From positions 1,364,001-1,428,000 of the forward strand of contig JANTUC010000001.1 in the NCBI GenBank assembly GCA_026873275.1: a DNA stretch of 64,000 nt. Direction: 5' to 3'. The notes under the pieces were generated by a model that made no database searches, was not told the origin of the DNA, and saw only the letters and a program-made list of their open reading frames with translations. The stretch comes from Pseudopithomyces maydicus (lineage: Eukaryota; Ascomycota; Dothideomycetes; Pleosporales; Didymosphaeriaceae). Of the stretch, positions 21,316 through 32,752 are shown piece by piece (position 1 is the first letter of the stretch; every line of letters starts with the position of its first letter). Made by a program: the position numbers and the translations under genes.

Positions 21316-22296
21316 GACTTAAGTAACCGTTTGACTGCTGGGCGTGGAATGCGACCGGGGCGGTGATTGGGCGTGCAAGCGGGCCAGTGGACGGGCTCGA
21401 GGGGGCTGTTAGTGACTCGCGGGCGGGTCCCTCCAGGAGGACCAGAGCCTACGCAGCCTAGGGCACCGCCGGCTTTATGCTCCACTTTGCCAACCGTGCC
21501 AAGCGCGCCCCTGGACAATCCCGACAACACCACACGTGCCGTTGCCTGCTTTCCACCTCCGCCCCGGCTCCCTGGAGGAGGAGTCGAGGCAAGCAGGCCG
21601 CCGAGTGACGATAAGAGCGAAGCCTGACGACCAACGCGCGCCCGCCTGACACGCGGAGCGCGCGCCGCCCCGTCCCAACCGCCCCCGCCCGCCACGACCG
21701 AGCCTGGCATGCCCTGCCTGCTGTGGTTCCGTCGCGCGCGCGCGCACTGTGGACCGACGGCCGGGTGCTGGCGTCGCTGAGGGCGAATTACTTGATCTAA
21801 TCTGACAGCCTGGCCTGCGGGAGGTTTGCTCGAGCAGAGCACTTTTTTTTTTTTTTTTGCTTCCTGGATTCTGTTGAGCCACCCGCGCGGGGCCGAACCG
21901 CCCGCCGTCGTCATCAGCCTACCTACTACTATACAGGCACCCGTACACGCAGACGACTGGACACGCAGACTACTGGACACGCAGACTACTGGACACGCAG
22001 ACTACTGTACACGCAGTACACACACTATCCAGGTACACACACTATACACACTAACGCACCACACCCGTACACGCAGACTACACGCAGACTACACGCAGTA
22101 CACACACTCTCCAGGTACACGTACCATACTCACACACTCCCCACTACTCCCATGCACGCCGCACCTCCACGCCGGCGACGGGTATAGCGCTCGCTCCGAA
22201 TAGACGATATATATACAATACATACAGTACACACGACGGTCCATTCCCCCGCCGTCTGCCTCAGGTATCGTGGGTCCCTCGCGCATCTTTCGCACC
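21316..22296. other. GC-rich intergenic region with simple repeats
   Basis: Apart from the minisatellite listed separately, the region holds a run of 16 T at 21843-21858 and a GCGCGCGCGC stretch near 21734. It separates the start of NC2-alpha from the end of tafazzin. Open frames here follow from high GC content and show no domain. Confidence 0.5.
21945..22008. repeat. 16-bp minisatellite
   Basis: Four tandem 16-bp units of ACACGCAGACTACTGG (21945-21960, 21961-21976, 21977-21992, 21993-22008; the first and last differ by one base). Degenerate ACACGCAG/TACACACAC copies continue to about 22110. Confidence 0.85.
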
Positions 22297-23584
22297 TCAC
22301 GTATCCTTGGTGATGCTGCCGTCCTCCTTCCTGCCCTCCCTTTTGGGCCCCTCCCGGAGCCACGTCTCCGCATACCCGCCCTTGGGGTCCTCGTCAGCGT
22401 GTCCGCGCAGCCTCCGCAGGTCCAGCACCGCATTGCGCACTCGCCGCGTGCACTCCTTGCGTATGGCCACCACCTCCGCCGAATGCTTCAGCGGCTCGCT
22501 CAGCACACCCACCTCCAGCTTGCCGCTCTTCTCCTGCTCCGCCGCGTGAATCTGCTTCCAGCGCGCCCGCAGGTCCCCAAATACCTTCTCCCCGTCTAGC
22601 CGGTCCCCGAATGTGATGCTGATGTTCTTCCCTGGTCGTGGCAGGAACCGCGGGAATGTGCGCTCTTCGTTCATGGCGTCCTGCGGGCCCTCGATATACA
22701 TGGGCACGATGTCTGGCAGCGGGTCGCTCTCCAGGATCAGCCGCGAGACTCCCCACTTAAAGTAGCGCATCGTCTTGTCCTCCTTCTGGTGGATCATGCC
22801 CTCGGGGAATATGTGAACCCATGCGTGGCGCCGCGTTAGGTAGGCTGACGGGCTCGGGAACGTGTCTGTGCCATTTGTAGAGAAGGTGAGATGTCCGCCG
22901 CTGAAGGGATCCGAGACATCGGGGCTGCGGAGCGACTTGGACGGTTTCTCAAGGTGGTCGCTGGCGTTGAGGAAGGGCCCGCGGCAGAGAAGGCGGATGG
23001 CTTGCGTGATGGTGGGTTGGAAGAGGCCGCCGAATTGCGAATGCGCTGACCGGTGCGTGGGGAGGACTTGTCCGAGGGTGAAGAAGGTCGAGAGACCCCT
23101 GCTGCTATTAGAACTGCGTGACGATGCTCTGAGGAGAGACCTTACTTGTTAGTGAAGCATAGATCATAGCTGCCCAGACCCCAGCGCATGTTATCGGGAT
23201 TGAACATGTAAGATACTGGCAATATCCCCCAAATCATCGGGTCATCAAGCCTGTCGTAAGACGCATGAGCTTCTGTTCTAAACTTGTCGTCATAGCAAGA
23301 CATACGTACACAGAGACATGGTTCGATACTACAAACGTCAATTGCTATCCGTTCTTCTCTATTCGTGTTCGCGTACCTGTAATAAGCCCTTTCTGCCTGC
23401 CCTCGACATCCTCGCGCTCATCCAACAACTTCAAGAACTTGTCCAACCCATGCGCCTCGGTCTTGCTGATGGCCAAAAATCCCCAGCAGAGCAATCCCAC
23501 GGCGCCCATGACGAACGTCGAGCCCGCCCTCCAAGGCGCGCTGGGCGCAGCGGGCTGCTCGTCTGGATCCGGTCGCAATGTCAT
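22297..23584 (-). CDS. TAZ1: Tafazzin, mitochondrial lysophospholipid acyltransferase
   Basis: Four exons: 23584-23377, 23328-23310, 23250-23146 and 23098-22297, giving 377 residues. The introns (48, 59 and 47 nt) are GT-AG. An N-terminal hydrophobic stretch (FVMGAVGLLCWGFLA) is followed by the acyltransferase motif NHVSVLDDP, with His73 and Asp78 of the HX4D box. A glycerol-phosphate-binding type block WVHIFPEGMIHQ follows, and then IVPMYIEG. Tafazzin remodels cardiolipin acyl chains at mitochondrial membranes. The second exon is only 19 nt and carries the catalytic motif. An in-frame ATG exists upstream (23887), but the shorter start fits the family length. Start regions of this gene and NOSIP face each other across 441 bp. 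Confidence 0.9.
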
Positions 23585-24025
23585 CGCGGGGTGGAGGGAG
23601 AACTCAGGCCATGGTCGGCGGAAATGTTTTCGGAACGACCTGGTTGCGCTTGGGCCAGCGTCGACGTCGACGGGTGTTTCGCGCCGCGGGCCAGCCACGT
23701 GTGGCGAACGCGTTTTCTCCGAGGCCCCGACATGGAATTGTCGTTTCCCCCATTGCACTACAGCTGAACGGCATATCACAAGGTGACGCTCGTCCCAGGT
23801 CCCTCGGTTTTGAGTTTTGGAATTGCCTGCTTCTGGATCCATCCATTCCAAGGTTTGGTCTTGGTCATCTGACATCGCGTCTCTCACCCATTTCCCGAAT
23901 TCCCCAATTCAGCTCAACGGCAAGAGAAGGAAGAAAAAGATAAACACGTGCCATCTGCTTGGGCACACCTCATACAACTCCCTGATACCCATCAAGTACA
24001 CACACACATCCCATCACCCGCCACA
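23585..24025. promoter_or_regulatory. Shared divergent promoter of TAZ1 and NOSIP genes
   Basis: The 441 bp between two divergent housekeeping genes must contain both promoters. No obvious TATA box is seen; the sequence next to the NOSIP start is CA-rich (ACACACACATCCCATCACCC), as in many fungal leaders. Confidence 0.5.
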
Positions 24026-25104
24026 ATGCCGCCTCCCAAAACCATCTTCACCTCCCACGAGCGCAACTCCATGAAGGCAACATGGGGCTCTCAATCCTCT
24101 CGCCTCACCCGCGACTCCTTCCTTTCCTTTGGTAGCTGCCAGCTTTGTCTCCTCCCCGCTGTGGACCCTGTCTGCTGCCCCCTCGGCGACCTCTTCTGCC
24201 GCGAGTGCGCCATGACGAACCTCCTCGCGCAACGCCAAGAAATCAAGCGCCTCACCAAGGCCGCCTCCCGGCGCAAAGAAGAAGAGGAGGATCGCCGCGC
24301 ACGAGATGATGAGGAGGCGCGTCAGCGCGCAGTTGCGGAGTTCGAGGCCGTGCAAATGGGGCTGCGTGTCACGCATGGGGCGGCGTCGACGGTTGTGGGG
24401 CGCTCTGGGGGAAGGTACTGGTGGAGAAGGACGACGATGCGGCGCGGGGGACGAAGCGGAAGTTTGAGATTGACGAGGAGGAGCTGGTACGGATCGCGAT
24501 GGAGGAGCGAAGTCGCGCAAAGAGGGCGCTGGACGACGAGAAGCGCGCGGCCAAGGGCCATCTGCCCAGTTTTTGGGTGCCCGGGGAGACGCCGGATCAG
24601 GACCACAGGCGGGCGGAGAAGATCAAGGAGAATCCGACATGTCCATCTGGGGATCCGGAGGTCCCTCATGGGTTATCGCTCAAGACGCTCGTGTCGGCCA
24701 AGTTCAATATGGAGAAGAATCCTGAGACGGGGAAGGAAGCAGCGACATGTCCAAGTTGCAGGAAGGCGCTTTCGAATGCGACCAAGGCGATGATTGCCAT
24801 TCCGTGTGGGCATGTTCTGTGCAAGCCGTGCGTGGAGAGATTTCTGAAGCCCGAGCATAGGCATCATAGGGATGCGCATGATGAGGGGCCAGAGCCAGAG
24901 TCGGTACATTGCTATGTATGTGACGCGGATTTGAGCAGTGTGCCTGAGACGACGAAACCGAAAGATAAGGAGGGGAAGAAGAGTAAGAAAGAGAAAGAGA
25001 AGGGCCCGAAGCCAGGGTTGGTGGAGATACGGAGTGAGGGGACAGGCTTCGCGGGTGGAGGAAAGGCCGTGGTGCAGAGGGAGGGTGTTGCGTTCCAGGT
25101 ATGA
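24026..25104 (+). CDS. NOSIP-like U-box protein, one apparent frame break
   Basis: The first frame starts at ATG 24026 with MPPPKTIFTSHERN and holds the N-terminal half U-box (CQLCLLPAVDPVCCPLGDLFCRECAM) and a long acidic/basic helix. The second frame (to 25104) has the C-terminal zinc or U-box part, CPSCRKALSNATKAMIAIPCGHVLCKPC and CYVCDADL, and a Lys-rich stretch. The frames meet at a G5 run (24407-24411). A sixth G restores 359 codons with the expected reading GGKVLVEKDDD. NOSIP homologues are ubiquitin ligases linked to the spliceosome. The gene is widely conserved and both halves are well kept, so an assembly error is more likely than a dead gene. Confidence 0.85.
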
Positions 25105-27635
25105 GACGAACAGAGCTTATAGAGGTTACCATTCATTGTGGTGGTATTATGTATCAGCGCATCATCATGATGGTGTTCATCACACGTATTTGAAAACCAA
25201 GTGGACAAATCAAACTCCAACTCCACTCCGAAAGCAGCCGACAACAAAACACATGATGGTTTTCGACTGGGTTTTAAAAACATGTAGTGATAGACCATGA
25301 TCTTAGTTCTCCAAAATCTCACATGCAAAGTTCAAATTTCATTCTCGAATCCTCCACCTTTTTGTTGCCACCATCATCCCGTTTTGCTTATACTTTGATC
25401 CATTTTTACGACCTCGACCTCATGAACTGCGTTCGATGCGATTTACCATATTCTTTTATCTCCGACTTCTTATAGTTTTCCGCATGCTTTAGGGAGACGA
25501 ACACGCTCGCCACATGAGGTGTAAAGTTCAATCGCTTTATTTTTCGGAACGCCCCATTTTCAGTCATTCACCCGCTCATACACCATTTTAGCCAACCATG
25601 CGGTTACAAGTAGAAGGTCTATAGAGTAAATCCGAGGGGGAAAGTTTAGTCTCATATACCCGTTCTCACATGCTTTTGTGACGTTCTCCTTTGTCGCTGA
25701 TTTTTATGCTAATTGACACACTTGGAGAAGACAGCGATGGTGGACCATCAAGATTTGAGTGCCACAATATTGCACTTCTTCCATGCAATTTCTCTTCTTT
25801 GTTTTTAGAGAGAGCCAAAAAGGGCGAAGAGGCAACCGCATAAGACAATGTGGTCTTCCTTTCGATGTATCTTTATCAATGGCAAAAGGTTAGGGTCAAA
25901 AACACAGTATTGTAGTAACATCCCAAGTTTTGATCCATATATCCCGAATTTGTTTGTTTTAGTCCCTGCGCATGCTTCCCCGTCTAGGTGTACATATGTT
26001 GTTCCCGAGGGATATCATTATTAGACATAAGACTGTAGCTTCCCTCCATGGAAGTTTTCGAATTTGCTTATGAAAACAAAATGTGCTGGAAAATATATCA
26101 TTGCTAGATATAAATTCCTTCCATGGGTACTTATTATAGCCCTTTGGGGAAGAAGAGGTCAAGGGAGTGAGAGTTTAGACAACATGTATCTTGTCGTCGA
26201 CATTTTTAAACATTGCGCGGGATGGAAAAAGATTTTAGTCAATCTCGAATGCTCTGTGCAAATGAGAATTCTAGCAAGCGATTAGGTGACCTTTATATCA
26301 TTTCTTCTTCTAAGCTCAAGTTCTTCCTCGCCGATAAGTAACGATATGCTTGTTGAGGGTCTGTCTACTGATGTTGAGTATCGTCATCAACTTCAATTGT
26401 AGACTCTGCGCACAGAATTCTGTCTCACTATCTCTATTATTGAAAGCCCAAAAGTTCAGCTTAAACATAAAATATCGCAGACCTGACGCTTTAACTCGAC
26501 CTTCACCACAGAAGTCACAACCGCCATTATGTAGTATCTAGCCTCGGCCATAAAGGTAATGTATGTATCTTATTGGATGAATTTCTATCAATCTTTTGGA
26601 GTAACGAGAAAAACGGAGCGAACACTTTTATGGGATTTTTGCGCAATCGAGGAAGATGTACACGGTGTAATTATTTTTCCCAGACCACATTCGGCTCCTG
26701 CAATCGCCTTGTGATATTAGAAGATATGAGAATAGTGAACAAGTAGGCTAAAGAGAACTGCTCAAGCTTGCTGCCAAAAGGTCGTGATAATCGTTTACGA
26801 TCATGGCCAGGTTTATATGCTCTTATTGCTTATTCTATTACATAGGCTCACATTGGGCCCATTCTCGACACTCTACAGCAACACCGATTTATATCACTGT
26901 AACCTCTTCTGGAAATATCTTGTCAAACTCGAGCGATGACAGTATCATAACGAAAATTTGCTACTCGCACAATGCCCTGCTGATGATAAAACTGTTTTTT
27001 ACCTGAGATGACGGCTATCTACATCTACACACATGTGCAATAATTCGTTTTCAACACTACACATATTTGCTACCAACCTGGCATTCACAAATATTCATAT
27101 CAGTCCTATTGCTTTGGTTATAAGTGACAAAAACCTGATCGGTAAAAAACTTACAATGCCTATTGCACCTTGTTATGCAAGGGCCAACGCATTCCCCATT
27201 ATCAATGGATCTCAACAAATTTACTATCTGCTATCTAAGCGACTCGAAAAATCACTCTTAGCTGTACTACACTCGCGTTCTAATTAGTTCTAGCCAGGAC
27301 AGCGGCCTTTTGGTTCTGATCACATTCCTGACGCCTTGTCTCTGATCGCGACGGTCGCGTTACCTACTTGAGCGTCGGCCACTCCGTTGAAAAAAGCCAC
27401 CATGACTGCTACTAGGTTTTGTCTCAGAGAGCTTACACATACTAACTATCTGTAGAAAAGGTTATAGGGGTTGTGTGAAGTACACAGCAAGCCTCGTGGC
27501 TGGTCTCATGTTACCGGAAATTCCTGTAGCGTCCAGGGAGACCCGCGGTTCTGGTTCAACAACCCTCGCTGCGCAGTTTGAACAGAAGCCGATAACTACT
27601 TCTTTCTACCATCATCCTGCTCCTTTTTCATCGCC
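25105..27635. other. AT-rich gene-free block
   Basis: These 2.5 kb are visibly richer in A and T than the flanks, especially from about 25,500 to 27,300. No open frame with a recognisable domain, no terminal repeats and no transposase remnant was seen. It separates the housekeeping group from the damaged glycosyltransferase gene. Confidence 0.5.
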
Positions 27636-28950
27636 ATGGCTTTCTGTAACTTTCCGCGGTTTCTTATTGCAGTTGTTTGCGCGAGCGTCATTTTGGGTCT
27701 CATTCTCCACACCAAGCCGGAAGTTGTGCCTTCACTAGAGCAGCTACAGGCAATTGCGGAAGAATATAAGTAAGTTGGGTATTGTGCTTGCGCGTCAGTA
27801 CTGACATGTGCAGACCAACATGTAAATTCCCAAACGCGAATTCAGATACGAAAGGGAAGGAAGCGAGCGTGCGGGAACGCATCCACGCGCTTTTTAGTGC
27901 CGTTCGACATTCATTAACAGAAAACTATATCGATGCTTCGGGAAACACTTTTGAGCTGAGGGCCACGCCAAGGTGGAGACACCCATTAGGAAAAAAGTTC
28001 TCGTTGTCGACATTGACACTAGAGAGCCAAACGGCAACAACGAGATGTTAAATCCGAGCGGTATGAACTGGGAACAGTTACAAATGGGTGGCGGTCAGCT
28101 TGTTTCTGGTGCCATCATGGGCCACTTTTTATACTGTGAGCTTGAGCAAGCTGTGACGATGCAGATTGGTGCTAAAATATTGTGACCAGCACAGATCCAC
28201 GGCTATGACTACAAATTCTTCCAAGCCAAGCCTATGGAGGGTTATCATAACACGTGGATTCTTCCAGGAGCGATGCGTTCGTTAATTGAGAGCGACGAGT
28301 ACCAATGGGTCATGACAATGGATGCGGATGTTACAATCTCCCATCCTGAAGTGCCCCTTGAATGGCTGTTGAACAATTGGGGCGCCACTAACAATACTTC
28401 CATTCTGATGCCGATCGATCAAAAAGTCTTTGATAACGATATCATAAATAGCGTTGATAGCAAAGGTATACAGGTTCTCAACACTGGTATGGTAATTGTA
28501 CAGAACCTGCCGTACACAAAAGAGATGTTCGACGCCTGGATCGAGTGCCCGAATGAGTCACGGTATGAAGGCTGTGGCCAGTGGAAGGACAAATGGAGCC
28601 ATGAACAGCGTGTCTTCTCTGAGTATATTCGATACGACTTTAATCCTCACGGGGATAATATCATCGTAAGTAGCACTGAGAAAAGTCTTATGCATTTGTT
28701 TTATGAGAACGATCATTGACTTTGTTAGGGTGTTCCTTGTGATGATGCGATGGGGTATCCGAACATGATGAATGATTATCAGGGTATGATCTTGAACGAC
28801 TGCAAGGGAAATTTCTTTAGACACCACACACTGAACAAGGGCAAGGCGAAGGAAAGTCTGGGAGTGTCATACATGCAGCTGCTGACAGACCTGCTGCACA
28901 ATCAGTTCGTCAGTCATCAGGATGACTTATGGTATAAAGAGCGATCATGA
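27636..28950 (+). CDS. GT34-like glycosyltransferase, frame breaks at two places
   Basis: Exons by splice signals: 27636-27769, 27814-28135, 28190-28665 and 28729-28950. Residues about 8-26 form a signal anchor typical of a Golgi type II enzyme. The catalytic part reads KKVLVVDIDTREPNGNNEM, HGYDYKF, the metal-binding MDADV, NTGMVIVQN and CGQWKDKWSHEQRVFSEYIR, as in the GMA12/MNN10 (GT34) galactosyl/mannosyl transferases. Within exon 2 the frame must change between 27952 and 27973; one added base joins ELRATP to KVETPIRKK. Near 28936 another one-base change would extend the C-terminus to a stop at 29005 (ending SLLTRYA). The gene is either recently inactivated or mis-sequenced. Confidence 0.75.
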
Positions 28951-29105
28951 AGAAATCTGGACGTGGGTGAGTGGGATACAGAGCTTGTTGACAAGATACG
29001 CGTGAACAGTGTGTGCTTGGAACTTTCTTGAATTTGCGGGTGTATTTTTAGCACAGCCATCTCCAGCGCTTTTGCCACGACGCTTTATTGTGGCTTGAGA
29101 CTAGG

Positions 29106-30722
29106 TCAATATGTATATCTGAACCCCGGTGTGTTCTCCAAGATCGCTTCGCCTTGTTCCGCTTTCTTGTTCCGGTGCAGAAAGTACAGCCAGTTAAGCG
29201 AAACAAGTACGACTGTAATGACTTGAGATGTTATAGCTGTTACCATTCCCGGTATATAGTCTGGTGCATCCTTGGATTGGAACGCAAACGACGCCACAAT
29301 ACCACCGCATCCTCCACCCATGAGTAGCATCGCTGTCGCGAGTGCGCGCTTCGTTTGACCAGCTACTTGGATGTTAGCAAGTTCCCGGTTAATAACCGCT
29401 TGTGATGAATCTTCTAAACTTACTCAGATTGTTGTGCTGGTAACCGTAGATGGTAGGTATGTTAGAGTTTGTGCCACCCACAGCCAAGAAAACGCCAAAG
29501 TAACGTGCTCCTGCGTTACTCGCGAACGCCATCATACATATACCCAAAGTGATCACAAGGGATTGCACGATTATTGTTGGGCCCCGCATTTTCAGATGGT
29601 CGTTCAAGTATCCAACGGCAAACATCCAGAACGCTGCACAGACATACGGTGGTATGTGCAAAAAGTATGTCATCTTTGTCGAGTAACCCATAGATCCATG
29701 TAGTATGATCGGCAAAAAATACGAAAATGAGTAAACGGTGAGGTTGTTGCAAAATAGCAAGAAGGGGAACTGCCACATCTTCCAGTCAGACAGTGCTTGC
29801 ACGATATTGTGGAAATTGAGTGGCTCCGGAACAGCGTCTGCACGATCACGTTCAACGCGCGCAAGGATAATAGCAGCCTCTTCCGGTTTGAGAAAACCCT
29901 GCTTGAAGAAAATACCTGGACGTGTAGCGCGGTCAGGAAAATCAATCAAAATGATGCCAGCCAGCACACCGATCGCAGCACTGATGATGCCTTCGATGAT
30001 GAATATCCAGCGCCAGGGATGGAGACCTCCAACTGTACCGATAGTAGTGATACCATAAACGAGTGCAGACGATATGCCCGAGCCAAACACGCCAATACAA
30101 GCCCAGGCGGCGAATCGCTTTTGCACCTCGTATCGTGTGTACCATGCGCCAAGCAGGTATATGCACCCAGGTGCCATTCCAGCCTCGAGTGCGCCAAAGA
30201 TTACACGACAGACGAGTAACGTTTTCCAAGAGTGTACGAAGCCCATGGCGATGGTGAGGCAGCCCCATGCAGTACCAATGAAACCGAGCCACTTTGCAGC
30301 TCCGAGTTTTCGTAGAGCGATATTGGATGGGTAATCGAAAAGGATGTAGGTCACGAAAAAAATCATGGTGACTAGGGTATACCGGTTTCCTTTGGTTGTT
30401 TCTAGTTCTTCGCCCATGCCTGTAGACCGTTAGTCGGGCGACAAAAGAACATTCATGACACAAGTCACTCACCGGCTATCTGAATATTTGGCAGATTGAC
30501 CCGATCAATAAGTGCCCACATGTAAAGTAGACCTAGAATAGGCACCATTCGGAAATCGACCTTTCGAATGATCTTCCGTACTCGTTTTTCATCCTTGTCT
30601 ATCTCGGTTTGGATTGCCTCGTTAAGGCGAATACCTTCATCCAGGTATGACTCGTCCACGTCATGCGCTTGTCGAGTTGTATCTTCAATGCGAAAAGCAT
30701 TTTGTTTATCGCTGGTGGTCAT
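29106..30722 (-). CDS. MFS transporter of the anion:cation symporter family (Dal5/allantoate-permease type)
   Basis: Three exons, 30722-30473, 30419-29424 and 29365-29106, encode 501 residues; introns are 53 and 58 nt. Transmembrane segments begin after KVDFRMVPILGLLYMWALIDRVNLPNIQIAG, a hallmark of this family. Further signs are the motifs YPSNIALRKLGAAKW and RVIFGALEAGMAPG and the late block YGYQHNNL...GQTKRALATAM. The family carries carboxylates and organic anions such as allantoate, nicotinate, pantothenate or sulfonates with protons. It is divergent from a TauD-type dioxygenase 747 bp away, so a sulfonate or related organic acid is a reasonable guess for the substrate. All frames are intact. 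Confidence 0.9.
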
Positions 30723-31469
30723 TTCTTCAATAGTTTTTGTTTTTCTCGCGTCTCAGGGCAGGATTGTTCTCGTAGATGAATGCGAGCATTTAGATGGAGA
30801 TTGGGTGTGATTGCACACCGACCTTGCTCCTAATCAATAAGCGGTTGCATGTTGCGAAAATGCCAATTTTATCCAACTGAGCGGGGAAGCAGATCTCTCC
30901 TCCCTCTGAACTGATATCTAAAAGCGCCAGCTCAAACTAGCTGGCGTAATCCGGCAGTTGAGCAAAGTGCCGTTGGCCTTGTCATCGCTGAATCATCGTT
31001 TTGCTTATCCTTGGCCTAAGGAACAAGATATGCGACATTTTGTTGTCGCATTCGTCGGGCTCAAGCTTTCCATTGGCGGACCTGCTAGTTTCTAGCACCC
31101 GCACGGAACCTTGGTGAATTGTGGGGGGGACGCCAAGTTGCGGGGCAGCGCATGAGGGAAGCTTATGCAGCAGAGTTTATGTAGAGTCACGAAAGCGTGA
31201 CCATCCCGTAACGGCATCGGTAAATAATGGTGCATATTTGCCGGCCTGGATGCAACCCTTCGTGCCGCACAATTCGCCATCCTCGCTAGGGCCTCTTCTC
31301 CGCCTTCCGCCCCGCTTCGACCCATCCACGCCATTCCCCACAGATCTACTCTCGCTATAAGAAAACGCCAAAAGCAGGTCCATATGTACCACCTCGAAGG
31401 GAATCACGGCCCAGAGGCGAATCTTCTTGGCGACCTCATCAAGAACGCTAAGGCGAGAGCTCAGGCAAT
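30723..31469. promoter_or_regulatory. Shared divergent promoter of transporter and dioxygenase
   Basis: This 747-bp region lies between two divergent start codons. No gene was seen. It is the natural place for a common regulator to act on uptake and catabolism. Confidence 0.5.
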
Positions 31470-32629
31470 ATGGAAGAAGCCGGAATCAACAGAAAATTCA
31501 AGACCATCAGTATCAAGGAGCTCCACCCAACTTTCGGTGCCGAAGTCGAAGGCGTAGAGTTTCCGAATCCTTCCGAGGAGCAGTTCGAGGAGATCCTGGC
31601 AGCAATGGCAAAGGTAAGCTGAACTCCTGAACCGACACCCGCCGGCTTTCCAAAGGCCATTGGTCATCAATGGCAGTGACAGACACTAACATGGATACTG
31701 CAGTACGGCTTTTGCGTTTTTCGGAACACGGGGATGGATGACACCGCACATGTGAACTTCTCTCGAAGGATGGGTGAATTGGACGATATCCGGCCGTATA
31801 TGACAAGTGGACGGAAAATGCGGTACGAATACTACGAGCTCTTTGATGCAGGAAACGTGGATGAAAACGGCAACGTGATCGACCCAAACTCCCCGAAGGC
31901 GCAATACCAGAAGGTGAGTGGATTCCCGTACTTGGACTTTTATGACACGCGAGGCTAATCCAAATCCAGGGCAACGCACTCTTCCATGTTGACAGCTCTT
32001 TCAATCCAAGACGAGCCTCATTCTCACTCTTACGCGCCTTCGAGCTGCCGCCACCCGGGCATGGCGGTAATACCGATTTTGCGGACTCGCGCACGGCTTT
32101 TGACGAACTTCCGGGAGAATTGAAGGCTGAACTGCTTGAGAAGGATTACGCAGCTGCGCATTGTATGGCACATTCCCGTAAAGCAGCGGCTCCAGAATTT
32201 TTCAAGGATCTAGATGTATCCACTCAGCCGATGCATTTACACAAAATCGTGCAAAAACACGAGCCATCTGGTCGTATGAATTTGTACATCGCTGCTCATG
32301 CGCATCATGTCGTGGGCGTTGACAAAGAGAAATCAGATAATCTTTTGAAGCAGCTCCTCCATCATTCTACACAAGAAAAGTACCGGACGAGTGTAGCATG
32401 GGACAATCCATCAGATATGGTCATCTGGGACAACACATGTGTATTGCACCGAGCGGGCGGTGGGACATTTGCGGGCAAGTTCAGAAGAGACTTAAGACGA
32501 ACGACGGTCCACGATGCGAGCAGCACAGCCTGGGGGTTAAATGATCCTAATCTCTCCAAACGGCCTGGCTTCAGTATGGGGAGTAGTAACCAGCCGCCGC
32601 ATGGGTTACTGCAGCCTGTCGCGACTTGA
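31470..32629 (+). CDS. TauD/TfdA-type 2-oxoglutarate-dependent dioxygenase
   Basis: Exons 31470-31613, 31704-31913 and 31970-32629 give 337 residues; the introns (90 and 56 nt) have GTAAGC and GTGAGT donors. The iron-binding HxD is in FHVDS (His124, Asp126). The distal His lies in CVLHRAGGG and the 2-oxoglutarate-binding Arg in RRDLRRTTVHD. The family hydroxylates substrates such as taurine or 2,4-D next to a heteroatom, releasing sulfite or the phenol. The TfdA-like form is common in fungi with unknown substrates. It shares a promoter region with an ACS-family importer. The chosen ATG gives the usual N-terminus, ISIKELHPTFGAEVEGV. Confidence 0.9.
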
Positions 32630-32752
32630 AACAAAATTATCAGCTCTTATGATCATACTCTACATCTATCTAGAGCCAGTTCTTCAGCGCTTATTAGAGC
32701 CTTATAGTTGAGCAGAGATTGCTTTGATTCACCTAGAAGCGATTATAATACA

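Noticed and set aside
20940..21980. 346-codon minus-strand frame overlapping NC2-alpha
   Set aside because: Arg/Pro-rich text caused by high GC content. It overlaps the true NC2-alpha exon in another frame and has no domain.
23345..23887. Upstream ATG for tafazzin adding 101 residues
   Set aside because: The extra text is unlike tafazzin, and the shorter start at 23584 gives the normal family length.
25105..27635. Transposon remnant in the AT-rich block
   Set aside because: No terminal repeats, target duplications or transposase or reverse-transcriptase motifs could be found by eye.
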